Assembly: GCA_022225965.2 (NCBI GenBank) | Contig: JAKJXP020000141.1 | Span: forward strand, 1-64,000 | DNA: 64,000 nt | Source of the DNA: Diatrype stigma | Taxonomy: Eukaryota; Ascomycota; Sordariomycetes; Xylariales; Diatrypaceae | Direction of reading: 5' to 3' | Shown: positions 22,857-34,556 of the stretch, one piece after another | Position numbering within the stretch: position 1 is the first letter of the stretch | How the letters are laid out: every line of letters starts with the position of its first letter | Notes under the pieces: generated by a model | The model's database searches: none | The model's input: the letters and a program-made list of their open reading frames with translations, nothing else | Told to the model about the DNA's origin: nothing | Program-made: the position numbers and the translations under genes

Positions 22857-24433
22857 AAGAAGAGCCTAGTAATCAAAATTGAGTTATGAGATACCTACGA
22901 GAGAAAGAAAAGGAAAAATGAAAGAAAAATGGCAGAATATATAGGAAGTAAGAAAACCAAAACGAGGCTGTCGCATTGAGCTTATGGCTGGCTGGCCGTG
23001 CTGGATTGGGTCTCTCTAAGAGCTTGGGCGTCGAGCAAATCCCGCATGTGATTATGAGCACAGCACAACGCAGTGACCTCGGTGGAAATCCCGCCCACGC
23101 CACCTGGGTTACCTAAGATCGCACGGCGCAATTGCGAAACGGCTACCTGTATATGCAAATGGGGAAGGGGTGTAGCACTGATTTATGCTATGCATAGGGC
23201 GTCAGCCAACAGGGCGTTGGGCATCTTCCACTCCTAGATCGGGGGGAACAGTCTTGTCTTAAAGTCGACGGGCCGTCATGTCTTACCTACCGTTAGGTAC
23301 CTGTCGGTCAAGCGCGGCATCGCCATGTTCCGGTGTTACACAGCACGAAAAGGCAACGAATGGGAACCTTGAGCTGCGTTGTAGTTCAGCCATGGCCCAT
23401 GTACCAGCCGCCTTTATAAGAGAGGCACTTCCCTCAGTTCATCGGATGGTGGCCTCTGTACCGTTCTCGGCCTGCGAGGGAGAAAGGGGGAGGGGGAGCG
23501 AACGATTCTACGACCAACAATTGCATCGCTACTCTTGACACTAATATGATATTGATATCTATATAAACTAATGCTTACTTATTTATAAACAGCAAAAAGT
23601 TTCTAGCTCAACTTGGTCCTGCGATTGATATGGTTAAATCTTACCTAAATAACTTGGTACTACCCAGCATAATCAAAGCGTAATGACTGTACGAAATAGT
23701 CACCACAACAATCCCTAACAATTGACAAGAAGTGAGACGGGACATCAGGAGGTAGGTGCTTTGTATCAACTACCTACAAACTCTACCAACGGTGTAAAGT
23801 ATACGCCCGATATCTCCGAATCAGAAATCGCTGCAAACTAAGCACTTATGTACAATGCAATACGCTAATTACAGGCAGCCATGACGTCGTTCACATTGAT
23901 TGGACTGTTATGTCCTCAACGTCGTCATGCATTATTATATGGGTGGTCACAAGCGCTGGATAGTCGCAACCTGGTACGAAGTAGGCATTTCACCGTCTCA
24001 GCTAAGGTTCTAGATTGCCTGTCTGCATGTGCTTTGTAAACAAGTCTACAAGGACTAACTACCTGCCTAAGTTACCGTACCTACATTCCTGTTGTCTATG
24101 CATCCGCCTACTACTTATCAATAAGAGACGTTGATTCGAGCTGCACTTACCTACTCACCTAAGGAACGAGCATTCACAGTTCACCAGCTCATCTCTAGTC
24201 GATGAACGAATACTTTACATACCATACCTGATGTATACGGATATACCTGATCATAGTCACTTTCGTTGCCAGGTTTTCTGACCTTTCCAGAATACCCAGG
24301 TTTTGATTGCAATTTGAGACCTGGTCAACTGGTGAGCCGAGCATTGCGCCTAGCTACTCAGCTTAGATTCCATCTCCGAGCGAGTTCAAGGCAAAGGACA
24401 TTGTTATCATCACATTGGGAACCAAGAACCATA
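22857..24433. other. Intergenic region between the ACT-domain and phosphodiesterase genes
   Basis: 1.6 kb with no supported gene. It holds the 3' UTR of the upstream gene and the promoter of the next. An open frame runs into 24434 from 24266, but it has no upstream signal features. The ATG at 24434 gives a clean signal peptide. Confidence 0.55.
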
Positions 24434-27400
24434 ATGCGTCCCACGATATTATGTGCTGCTGCTGCGGCGGTGGTGGTTTCGGTCTCCGCGGCCGGTCCGG
24501 AAACCGATGGATCCGTGGCTATTATCGAGCGGACGACTGATCAGAAGCCCCTGGTGCACAACGGCCTTGATGATGATGAAAAAGTGCTCGAGGCGCTGCT
24601 GCAGGATATCGTGGGTCTCGAGGCTCTAAGGCCTGGTGATGATGGCGATAGATTCGATGTGGACTTTCAAGGTCCCCAGGGCTGCATTGCTTGCGAGGTC
24701 TGTCTATCCCCGCTTACCTCTGCCTTGTTCGGGAAGCAGACCATCATTAAGTTGAACGCTGACAACGTTCTATATTCTCCTAGACGCTCTTGCTCGGGTT
24801 GAAGGCTGCTGCCATGAAAGGGGATGACACATTCGTGTATGCCGTGGCGGGGCTGTGCAAGCGTTTCAAGGTATACATGTCCATGCCCCTATTTATCTCT
24901 GCATCTACTCATCCACACGACTTCCAATCCGCCTTAGAGCCGTAACTCAAGCGCTCGCGCTCAACTGTCAACTATGCAATAGGCTACAACCGCTGGCTTG
25001 CCGTATCTGACTACAAGCACAACAGGTCCAAGACGACGACGTCTGCGAGGGCTCCATCGCGCGGGAGGGCCCGATCGCCGCCCGGGCCCTGCGGGCTATG
25101 ACGCCGGGCTCGCGCACTTCGCGCTTGTTCTGCGTCGCCACCCTGGGCTTCTGCTCGTACCCGCCCGTCGAGGCCGACGAGCTGTCCTTCCCGTCCCCGA
25201 AGCCCCCCAAGCGCCCCGGCTTCAGCCCGCCCCCTGTCGGTCGCGGTGGTGGTCGTGGTAGTCGCGAGGGGCCACGGCGACCTCCGCCCCTCAAGGTCGT
25301 GCACTACTCGGATATCCACGTCGACCCGTTCTATGTCGAGGGCACCAACGCAAACTGCTCGAAGCCTATCTGCTGCAGGTGAGTGAATTATGTGCGAGAT
25401 GAGCCTGCTTTCCTATTCGTTTCTTTCTCGACTCCTGGCTGGCTTGCTGGCTGGCTAGCTACTTAGCTAGTTAGACAGCACGCTGTCGTTTGTTCGTCAG
25501 AGTAAGGACGTAATTAGGATGTATATATCGACCCCAGCTGCACATACGTGGGTATGTGCCGGGGTACAAGTGATGCCAATGAGCCCTACTGAGTTGCATC
25601 TTGCTGACAACGGCATACCTCTTGATTCTTTTCCGGCAACAACAGAGACTATTCCGCCACCGGCAGAGACCACAAGCACGGCGTGCCCGCTCCGGCAGGC
25701 CGCAACGGCGACCACCGGTGCGACGCGCCCGCCAGCCTCGAGGACAGCATGTACGCGGCGATCCGGCGCCTGGTCCCCGACGCCGCCTTCGCCCTCTTCA
25801 CCGGCGACGTCGTCGACCACGCCGTCTGGAACACCACCCGCGCCCAGAACACGCTGGACATCGAGGACGCCTACGGCCGGATGGCCGCCGCGCTCCCGCT
25901 GTCGCCTGTAACCGAGTCGCCGCTCGTCGTCTACAGCACCGCGGGGAACCACGAGGCCGATCCGACGAACTCGTTTCCCCCGACGGGCGCTGACCCTGGT
26001 GATGGAGACGGGGAAGGAGGAGCAGGAGGGGTGCAGTGGCTCTACGACTTGCTGTCTTCGGCGTGGGGACAGTGGATTGGGCCCGGCGCTGCTGAGACGA
26101 GGCGTTTCGGCGCGTACTCGGTGAAGCATGACTTCGGCGCCGGAAACAGCACCGACACTGGCGTGGGGCATTCGTCGTCGTCATCGAAGAAGCAGTCATC
26201 AGACTCGAGCTCCGGCAGCCCGGAGCCGAACCTGCGCATCATCTCGCTCAACACAAACCTGCTCTACCGGCACAACCTGTGGCTGTACGAGGAGCCGATG
26301 CAGAAGGACCCGAGCGGGCAGCTGGCGTGGCTCGTTGGCGAGCTGGACGCCGCCGAGCGCGCCGCTGAGCGCGTCTACATCTTGGGTCACATGCCGCTGG
26401 GGTCGGCCGACGCCTTTCACGAGGCCTCGCACTACCTCGACCAGATCGTCAACCGGTACGAGGCGACTATCGCGGCGCTGTTCTTCGGTGCGTGGTTTCT
26501 GTGATCTTCCTAGTGTCATCGTCCCCTTCCCCTCCCTTCTTTCTATTTACTTCTCCTAAGCGCAAAACGACGCAAAAAAACTAGATGCCTACTAGGGACA
26601 TACATCCATCTGGTCTGCTTAGTGGTTAGATGTTGCTAACTATGTGCGTATTCATCGACAGGCCACACACACCACGATGAATTCCAGATATCCTACAGCG
26701 ACTACGAGAATCGGAATTTCACTAACGCAGTCGCCATGTCCTACGTCGCCCCCTCTCTGACGCCTACCTCGGGACACCCTTCATTCCGCGTGTATGAAGG
26801 TAGGCCACCTATCTCTCCTTCTCTCGTGTTTTCTCCTTTCACCAGCCCCTCTCCTTCTCTTTCTACTTGGAAAGCAGGAGGCGAGTTTAAGACGTCTGTT
26901 TCTTTGCGCTAACTACCTATCACCAACAGTGGACCCTGTGACCTTCGGGGTCCTAGACGTTTCGACGTATATCGCCAACATGAGCCACCCGGACTTTCAT
27001 AGTTCCGAGGGGCCAACGTGGACGAAGTACTACTCGGCAAAGGAAGCGTACGGAACCCTAGTATCGACAGCGACTTCTGGGCGCGATGCTAATGGCGAGG
27101 CTGATGATGACGATGGGCTCGACCGCCAGGCTGTGGAGGAAGAGGAGAAGATGGGCGAGCTCACCCCCGCCTTCTGGCACAACGTCACCGAGGCCCTGCA
27201 GCGCAACGCCACCGCGCTCGGCGAGTACCTCGCCCGCAAGAAAAGAGGCTGGGGTGGGGACGAGAAGAACGAGTGTGCGGCCAGCGAGGAATGCGTCGCC
27301 GCGGAGATCTGCCGGCTCAGGGGCGCCAGGGCCCAGGACAACTGCGCTCGCCCTAGCTCGAAGCTGGGCCGTCTCGAGTGGAGGAGAAGGGAAGAGGTTC

Positions 27401-27546
27401 TTGGCGGCAGTGACAGGCTTGCGGTCGAGGTTGAGGCTGGAATAGGCAAGATGGACGAGGTAGACGAGTGCGAGGTTTCTGTCGTAAGGGATACGCTCGC
27501 CGCCGTGGGCGTGGTGGTCAGGGCTAGGGCTAGGGTTGTGACGTGA
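24434..27546 (+). CDS. Secreted acid sphingomyelinase-like phosphodiesterase
   Basis: Six exons: 24434-24697, 24784-24870, 25026-25378, 25646-26487, 26662-26799 and 26930-27546, giving 766 aa. Acid sphingomyelinases and ASM-like phosphodiesterases are binuclear-zinc enzymes that cleave phosphodiester or phosphoanhydride bonds outside the cell or in the vacuole. Residues 1-20 form a signal peptide. A saposin-B-like domain follows, with six Cys in the expected order (CIAC, LCKRF, DVCEG, LFC, LGFC). A P/G-rich linker leads to the calcineurin-like metallophosphatase domain, with HYSDIHVDPFY, GDVVDH, STAGNHE, GHMPLG and FFGHTHHDEF supplying the metal ligands. A Ser-rich insert interrupts it. The acidic C-terminal part retains DECEVSVVRDTL, seen in fungal relatives. 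Several N-glycosylation sequons (NMS, NVT, NAT) fit secretion. The precise substrate cannot be told from sequence. Confidence 0.9.
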
Positions 27547-27935
27547 GGACAAGGGGAATAGGAAAAGGGGCATACTTAGATCCCTGACCCCTGACGTCGT
27601 AGGTATAATCAACTAGTTTGCCGAAGTGTTTTATTATTATACTCCTACTCGCATGCATTTATTGACGTGGTGAATAGATTCAAAGACTGACGATAACTAC
27701 TTCATAGACTACTTCGTATGGTTCACCTTTGTCGGTAAGGTTGCAACTACTGCCAGGCCCCTTGTCCTATGAACTTGTAGGAACTATTCCTGGGATGTCC
27801 TGCACTCGTTAAGGGTTTCCCACCTGCCTACCTACATGGTTAAGAATGCACTGGACCAATCGTCCATGTTCACTACGACCAATGAACTAGGACAAGTCCG
27901 TCGACTATGCTTTATATGAAAGGATTATAATCCGT

Positions 27936-27961
27936 TATAGGAGGTCGATCGACCTCCTATA
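27936..27961. repeat. 26-bp perfect palindrome
   Basis: Perfect inverted repeat with half-site TATAGGAGGTCGA. Three bases away is a second palindrome, GGATTATAATCC, at 27922-27933. No protein or RNA gene explains either. Confidence 0.85.
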
Positions 27962-29294
27962 CTGAATGTACATTTTAATTTCAAAGTTCCACGGCTGTTG
28001 CTTTCATATGCAACATCGTCGTTGTGCGTAGTTGCTTGAAGTCGAAAGACCGTGGGCGACATCATGTGTTTTCTTTCCCAGATAGGTCCCCAGGGCTTGT
28101 TGAAATTAAGACTGCTTCTTTATGGTCGTCTGACTACTAGCAATGTTATTACTACCATGGCTTTGACCTTTTAGTTTGATACTGTTTGGCATTTTGCTTT
28201 CCTACTGCTTGTGTTTGCTGTGGTGGTGACATGTGTAGTAAGCTGTTATGGGTAAACCGAGTCCCACATGAAATACCAGCCTGTACTGCCGCCATATTAA
28301 TGTTATTGTTCCTTTTTAAGCTACCTAATACTACATAACATCCGTTTGACTGGCTCTTGTTCTCTCGACTACATGTACACCCCCCTCATGGGCTCCAGTT
28401 GGTTTGACAACAGAATCTGCAAGGTGATTGCGATTTGATGCACACTCGACGACTACGGAAGGTACGAAGGAAGATAAGTTGAGAATTGTATCAGCTTTCT
28501 CTGGAGAACATAAAACAGCGGATAAACCAGTATCTAGGGGGGGGTGGCGGTGGCGGTAGCGGATCCAGATTCTCATCCCATTTGTCCAAGTCGCCATTAG
28601 GGGGGCTACTGACACAAATATATAGCCCTATTATATGTGATCAGCCTCGAATCCGGAGCCCCTTGGATGTATTCAATTTAGGCTTGGAAATCGGGAGGCA
28701 CTGGCCCAAGGAACTCAGTGTATTACCATTCGTATATATACATCCTATCTATCTCGAATACACTCAGATTCTCTTGTACATGAACCGAATATCCAGCATC
28801 CCATCTCGTATTTTCCTCTTACTGGCGTCAAATATGGCATCTCCCACCTCCATATAGTACCACATAGATGTGGGTGTGGAGCATACGTTTGAAATGGAAT
28901 GTCCGTTTGGTTGACTGTACTGTATTCGTTGAACCATTTCAACGGGAAGGTGGCCTGCTCGGAAAATCAAACGAAGGCTAGTTAGAACTCGTTAGGCCAT
29001 TTGTTCTTTCTACTAATGAAAATACACTGCAGATGTGTTTTTCAGCCGCATGGCAGTCCCCTCCAGATCTCCTACAATGGATTAACGAATAGCATACAAG
29101 TAGGGTATCATGTCTCCAACCAGGATATCATTCTAGGTTGCGTATATATGTGCATGGCCTCTGTGCTCTAGATCGAAATATTCAAATTCAGGCTACTAAG
29201 TCCACGGTTGGAAGTACCGAGGAGTGTAAAGTCACTACCTAGTTCGATGGCCATCAAGTAGAAATCAGACTTGACCACCTAGACCTTAGATGCG

Positions 29295-29410
29295 GCAGGC
29301 AGTTGCAAAGAAGTACCAAGTGACTTTGGTAAATTTCCCTCGCCCAGTTCCAGCGGGCAGCTACAAATTAGTACCAAACAACTTTGGTGGTTTTCTCTCG
29401 CTCAGTCCCG
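29295..29410. repeat. 58-bp tandem duplication
   Basis: Two head-to-tail copies (29295-29352 and 29353-29410). Both contain AGTACCAA, ACTTTGGT, CTCGC and CAGT blocks at the same spacing. They differ by about 15 substitutions, mostly transitions. Confidence 0.8.
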
Positions 29411-30132
29411 GCACGCTCAGTTGACTTCACCCCCCGAGAAAGTTACCTGCCGTATCCTAGTGTAAGTGATGGTTGGGGTGTACATAATCTGAGGTATCTA
29501 ACAGTAAACAACAGGAACCCGCCTCGGTCATTCCCCAGCTCTGCAACTACTACTCACACCACCTGAGTTTCCTCTTCATCACTCCCACTGGACAATCTAC
29601 CCTGCCCATTCGAATACGATCAACTGTAAGTATTGGATCCCCTACATTATTCTAGCCTCCAGTCTTCCAGCATCAGGTTGTCGTGTAAGCCACTGTAGTT
29701 CAGCACGAACAATCCTCAGGGCTTCACGATACCCGCCTCGTTCATCAAGACCCCAACACCTCAGCATCTACCCACGTCTTCAGGTTGGCATCCTGCGTCT
29801 AGGACTCGGCAAGAGCCTAGGTCAGAACCATTACCCTGATCGTTTTAAGTGGGGCGAGGACGAGGCATCTCCAAAAGAAATCCATCAGCCATTTGCAACG
29901 TGCCTACATTCGCACACCTCCAAACTCCAACCATCAACCTTCCGCAACTCATTCCTGCCAAGTTACATCCACACTCATTTTGCAAACTGAATCGTCCTTC
30001 CACAACATCTTTTGGTCACTTGGAAGCCGACCTCAATTAACATCTTCATTCTCAATAGAGAGCTACTGCCAGACTACACAAAACATCACCAACTCACCGA
30101 TTCATTGGCGTCGTAACTGCCTACCCTTTACA

Positions 30133-30673
30133 ATGCCTCCCAAGACTGCTCCCTCTGCCGACGGCGCCGAGGCAAAAGCTATTACGATTCTTTGCCATCT
30201 CATAATGAGCTCTGCCGAGTTTAAGGCAGACATGGCCAAGATGACGGAGGTCCTTGGCCTTTCCCACCACAAGAACGCGTAAGTATTCCCCCATCATTCT
30301 TTCCAACAACCCTAGTAGACAGAAACTAATTGAGCAAAATAGCCCGCGTTCTATCAACGCCCTTATCAACCCTTACGGTTTTGTCATGAAGGCTGGCAAG
30401 ATCTCGCTGGCAGCTACCCCCGAGCCTGCTGCCCAAGACTCGGTCGCCGCCTCCCCCGCCGCCGCTAGCGCCGGCGATGATGGCGCCGATGGCTCGCCCG
30501 AGGCCTCGGAGCCTCCCAAGAAGAAGACGGCCGCTCGTGCCGTCGCCGGCAAGGGCCGCAAGGCCCTCCCTACCAAGGCTATGAGAAAGCGCAAGATCGA
30601 CGAGGTGAAGGAGGATGACGACGACGTCAAGGAGGAAGACGGCGGCAAGGATGAAGATGTCGTGGATGCTTAA
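30133..30673 (+). CDS. Small conserved-looking nuclear-type protein, function unknown
   Basis: Two exons, 30133-30278 and 30343-30673, giving 158 aa. The 64-nt intron starts GTAAGTATT and ends CAAAATAG. I do not recognise a named family. The first 70 residues (AKAITILCHLIMSSAEFKADMAKMTEVLGL...INPYGFVMKAGKI) look like a compact helical module. The rest is disordered: A/S-rich, then basic (KKKTAARAV, KGRKALPTKAMRKRKI), then a strongly acidic D/E tail. The basic clusters could be nuclear localisation signals, so a chromatin- or DNA-associated protein is plausible. The leader is C/T-rich and free of in-frame upstream ATGs close by. Confidence 0.7.
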
Positions 30674-31844
30674 GCGTCCGTCTTGAGTCGGCGAAGAGGC
30701 CTTTTTGCATGGTTCGCTATCATCATCACAAAGGGTCATCATCACAAAGGGGGCATTCACTTGAGAAGGCAGTTGCGAGGGGATTCGGGCGATCATCACG
30801 GTACCTAAGCTCTTGGACAGGCTGCCTGCCTCTTGTATAGTATGCAGTCTAGACACCTGGACATAGATCGTTGCCTACAGACATACGAACACAATCGACG
30901 TGGAGATTCCACCGACGAACGTTAAGGAAACATCCCTAAGTACCTGATGAATGCGTGATTCTGCTAATGATAACCCATGAGTTTTCCATTTATCTGCCAT
31001 TGGCTGCTGCTACCCGGATGGGCAATCGTGAGATGTACATGAAGCTGGTGACCAAACTGAGTTAGCGCCTTGTTGATAGGATCAAATCCGATTAACTGTA
31101 TGTAGTACTGAACCTTAACAAAGACGTCGGCACTGCGGCAGTCAGACAAGTACTAGGTACAGTATACAAGTGGTTAGTCGACAGGTACGTACTTTGACAC
31201 CTTGTTGAACATAAGGCCTTAATACGGTAAGAGGTAGGGTTATAATAAATATATAACAGGTCTTTGATTAACTAGGTACCTAGGTACTGACTGTTGTAAG
31301 GTATCAAGGTGGGGGAATGTTGTAAATGAAGTCTTGCCCCGCGCTTTCTCGAAATCCTTCAAGATAAACGGGATAGTCCAGTCTGTCTCAATATGGAGAG
31401 GTTAACCTGTCAGGTGGTATCTGCCTGTACTTGCCTTAGGAACGGACGCCTTAACATTAAGAAGGTACCTAACATGTCATGGAAGACATATATGGTCCAA
31501 TACCTAGGTACAGCTGTGTTCACGTAAGGCCTTTCCTCTTTCCTTTTTCTTCCTGTGCGTATATAAGCTTTTGAATAGATAATTATTAGCGCGTTAGCGC
31601 GGCTAACCAAAGGCATGCAATAGGTATTAAATGGCCATATCAACTGGAACCTGAGAAGAAAAACACAAAACCCATACACCGGGTAATTATGCATAACACG
31701 ATACCTAGATTTCCCAGGCCTTACCTAGCAACTGAATGTGATGGAAGGCATCATGAAGCTATATCGAAAGCTCACCCAACGCAGTGTCAAGGGCATCAAT
31801 GCCCTTCTGTTCATTCTGATAGAAACGATACCATTCTTGATGCT
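30674..31844. other. Intergenic region
   Basis: 1.2 kb with no supported gene. It holds the 3' ends of two convergent genes. A direct repeat of CATCATCACAAAGGG lies near 30720-30750. Confidence 0.55.
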
Positions 31845-33461
31845 TTACTCAATGTCACATATAGATAGTATGTCCAGCTTAGTATGCTGGCGGGGGGAGG
31901 TCAAGGGGACGTCCTTCATGGCTAGGTCGCCTGCTTTGTTGCAGAGCTGCGGGTCTGCACCATACTGAAGTAGCAGCTGGGCGATCTCACCCGCTGGGAA
32001 GCGAGCCTTCTGGAGTAGATGTAGCGCCGTATCTCCGGTCGCGTTCTGGGCGTTCACGTCCGCACCGTGCTGTAGCAGACACTTGATGGTCTCCAGCGGG
32101 GTTTCCGCGAAGCCGCTAGCAATAGCGCCCATGAGGGCCGTGTTGCCGAATGCGTTCTTCGTGGAGATGTCGGCTCCGTGGCGGAGCAGCAGCTCGACAA
32201 TGTCGTGGAGGTGACACTCCGCCGCCAGGTACAGGGCAGTGGGGCTTCCGTATAGTCCGGTTCTCGCTTCAGTATCCACCCCCCGATTGAGAAGTGCCCG
32301 GACAATCTCATACCGGGCCTTCGCATTCTTGTCGACCTGACATTTTGGCCATGAGGTCGGCGGCTTGAGCGGGTCGTGATGTAGGGTTCTGCAGAACCAG
32401 AAAGCCCCTGCGTAATGGGCCTGGAACTCGTTCGAAAGAGCAGCATGGGTTGCCCGGCGGCAGCACGCAGCAAGCAGGGTAACGAAGGGACTGGCATTCG
32501 TGCACTCGATATCGGCGCCATGGTTCAGCAGACAGAGCGCGGCGGCAAACCGGCCCCCCCAACACGCCTCGTATAGGTCTGCGCGGCCATGCGCGGTTTG
32601 ATGGTTGGCATCGGCGCCGGCGTTTATCAGCAGAGGCACGACTGCTTCGGGGACTTCTCCGAACAGGGCATGGCAAAGGATCGTACGACGACGTGTGACA
32701 TGCTGGTTGATGTCCAGGCCTGAATTGTTTTCGATGATGTATGCTAAGGTTTTAGGGCATCCGTAAAATGCGGCCATGATCGAGCCGAAGGTGGCGCTGG
32801 GTGCCATAGCACGGGGTCGCAACGTCTTGGTATCCGGCAAGAAAGGGCTAATGGTCGGGCAGTTGTACAGCACCGCGCCGTTCATTACCAGGATCTTGGC
32901 TATTTCGTCCCGCCCGAAACAGAAAGCGGTATGCAGGAGAGGCCACTGCTCGACACTGGGCTGGGTGCACCGCTCGCTCAAGCTGATGTCTCGGGTGAAC
33001 GTTGTAACAAGGCAGCTGCAGAATCCGGACGAGTCAACGTCGACGGTGGCGCGGAAGTCCAGCAACAGCTGCACCATCTGTCGGTTCCCGCGGATGACGG
33101 CTAGATGCAGGGCTGCCCAGCGGAACGGGCCCGCGATATCCATCTCCCTCGCCGCCGCGGCAGACGCCATCATCTGGTCAACCTGCACCCTGGGCTTGCC
33201 CGAGAACCAGTACTGGTCGGGGTTCGCGCCGGCCTCGAGCGCCTTCCTGGCCATGGCTAAGTCGTCCTTGTACGCCGCCCAGTGCAACGCGCTCGGCCCG
33301 CATTTCCGATCGTTCTGTGCGTCGAAGACGTACATTTCGGCACTGGCGATGGCGTATAGACTGCGGCTTGTGGCGGAAAGGCCAACGAGCCCTGCGGCGG
33401 AACCGACATGCCGGCATATCATCACAACCAACTCTGGTGGGAGGTCCTGTAACTGGGGCAT
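31845..33461 (-). CDS. F-box-like/ankyrin-repeat protein
   Basis: Single exon, 538 aa from the ATG at 33461; the five codons upstream lack an ATG. Residues about 4-45 (LQDLPPELVVMICRHVGSAAGLVGLSATSRSLY) are F-box-like. Ankyrin repeats follow, recognisable as ALHWAAYKDDLAMARKALEAGAN, ALHLAVIRGNRQMVQLLLDF, LINAGADANHQT, LCLLNHGADIEC, ALYLAAECHLHDIVELLLRHGAD, NTALMGAIASG, CLLQHGADVNAQNATGDTALHLL and IAQLLLQYGADPQL. F-box/ankyrin proteins of this kind are numerous in filamentous ascomycetes and presumably act as adaptors, perhaps for SCF ubiquitin ligases through the F-box; the target is unknown. The last repeats are closer to consensus than the middle ones. Confidence 0.82.
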   Translation of the reverse strand: MPQLQDLPPELVVMICRHVGSAAGLVGLSATSRSLYAIASAEMYVFDAQNDRKCGPSALHWAAYKDDLAMARKALEAGANPDQYWFSGKPRVQVDQMMASAAAAREMDIAGPFRWAALHLAVIRGNRQMVQLLLDFRATVDVDSSGFCSCLVTTFTRDISLSERCTQPSVEQWPLLHTAFCFGRDEIAKILVMNGAVLYNCPTISPFLPDTKTLRPRAMAPSATFGSIMAAFYGCPKTLAYIIENNSGLDINQHVTRRRTILCHALFGEVPEAVVPLLINAGADANHQTAHGRADLYEACWGGRFAAALCLLNHGADIECTNASPFVTLLAACCRRATHAALSNEFQAHYAGAFWFCRTLHHDPLKPPTSWPKCQVDKNAKARYEIVRALLNRGVDTEARTGLYGSPTALYLAAECHLHDIVELLLRHGADISTKNAFGNTALMGAIASGFAETPLETIKCLLQHGADVNAQNATGDTALHLLQKARFPAGEIAQLLLQYGADPQLCNKAGDLAMKDVPLTSPRQHTKLDILSICDIE

Positions 33462-34556
33462 CGTTGCAACTTGCAATAATTGAATAGGAAGTTGCGATCC
33501 CTTATGTGAAAGACGCGATCGTGGCTACATGGCCATTTGGCATGAGGCTATGGCGGTATTTTGATTCCGATGTTGACAACAATCTGCCAATCAATCAATC
33601 CATATACCGACACCGCGGATATCCGAGATAGGTTACTTGGTATAGCGATACCATCTTATCCAGGCTGCCAGGGATTTATATATAAGCATCTATGCGCTTT
33701 ACGGGTAGGATTGTGAGACATCAAGAGACTGGCAACATCTGAATATGTAAGCAGGTACTACATACAACGATGCGTGACACAGCTTTCCCATCATGCAGTG
33801 ATAATCCCATGTCAATATTTACCGGTCATATTTACCTACTTAAACCTACTAGGTATCTAGTTCCCGGTGATATGGGGTTGGTTTTAGTAGGATCAGATAC
33901 AGGATGGATATAAGACGGAGTTACATATAGAAATAGGTGGACCTAAGATCTTCTTCTACTAGGTTGCCTTGACATGCCCCAATGCCGGAATTTGTAATCG
34001 GTATCCAACGGTATTTACCCAGCCATTCACTCAACTTCAAGGTTGTCTGTCTGCCTGTATACACTACCGTGACCGTTGGTTCAATGAGGTCAGTGCGTAT
34101 GGATCGTCCGGCGGCCGGCATACACAGAAAATGGCACGATGAATCCTGATGAGGACCCGGCCCGAAGTCAGGTCCACCATTGCTGCCAAAATTTAGATAA
34201 ATGGAGCCGCGAAACCCCATAACAGCTCGGTTTGCGAGACCCATGGCTCGAAAACCCGAACCGCCGAGCCTTCGATTGGGTGTGAAAAGTGATAGTTATT
34301 AGTCAGGGAGAGATCGCGTCATGACATAAAAGGCGGGTGTGCCGTCTGCCTACAGGGCTATACTTCATGCTGGACCTGTCAGATCCTCTTGACCGACAAG
34401 GATTTCGCCATAGCTCCAGAGTCACCTCGCTCGTATTGATACTCACTGCCTTGAGACTTTGAGTAACGGTATAGCCTGGTTGATGACTAGCTAGCTGCCT
34501 ACTTACACCCTCCGCCGTACGAAGTACTCGGCCGGACCTCCGCAAATAACCCAGGC
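33462..34556. other. Intergenic region (divergent promoters)
   Basis: 1.1 kb between the ankyrin gene (-) and the DHA1 transporter (+). One minus-strand frame of 107 aa (34244-33921) starts with ATG, but I recognise nothing in it and do not call it. Confidence 0.5.

Larger units (their letters stand above)
27547..30132. other. Long intergenic region with palindrome and tandem duplication
   Basis: 2.6 kb with no supported gene. It contains a 26-bp perfect palindrome at 27936-27961 and a 58-bp tandem duplication at 29295-29410. The last few hundred bases are C/T-rich and resemble the leader of the gene at 30133. Confidence 0.55.

Noticed and set aside
28486..28857. Open frame with a glycine run in the 27.5-30.1 kb gap
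   Set aside because: The start is TTG, the Gly run comes from a G-rich homopolymer, and there is no splice or family support.
33921..34244. 107-codon minus-strand frame with an ATG
   Set aside because: No recognisable domain. It overlaps the likely promoter between two divergent genes, so I left it uncalled.
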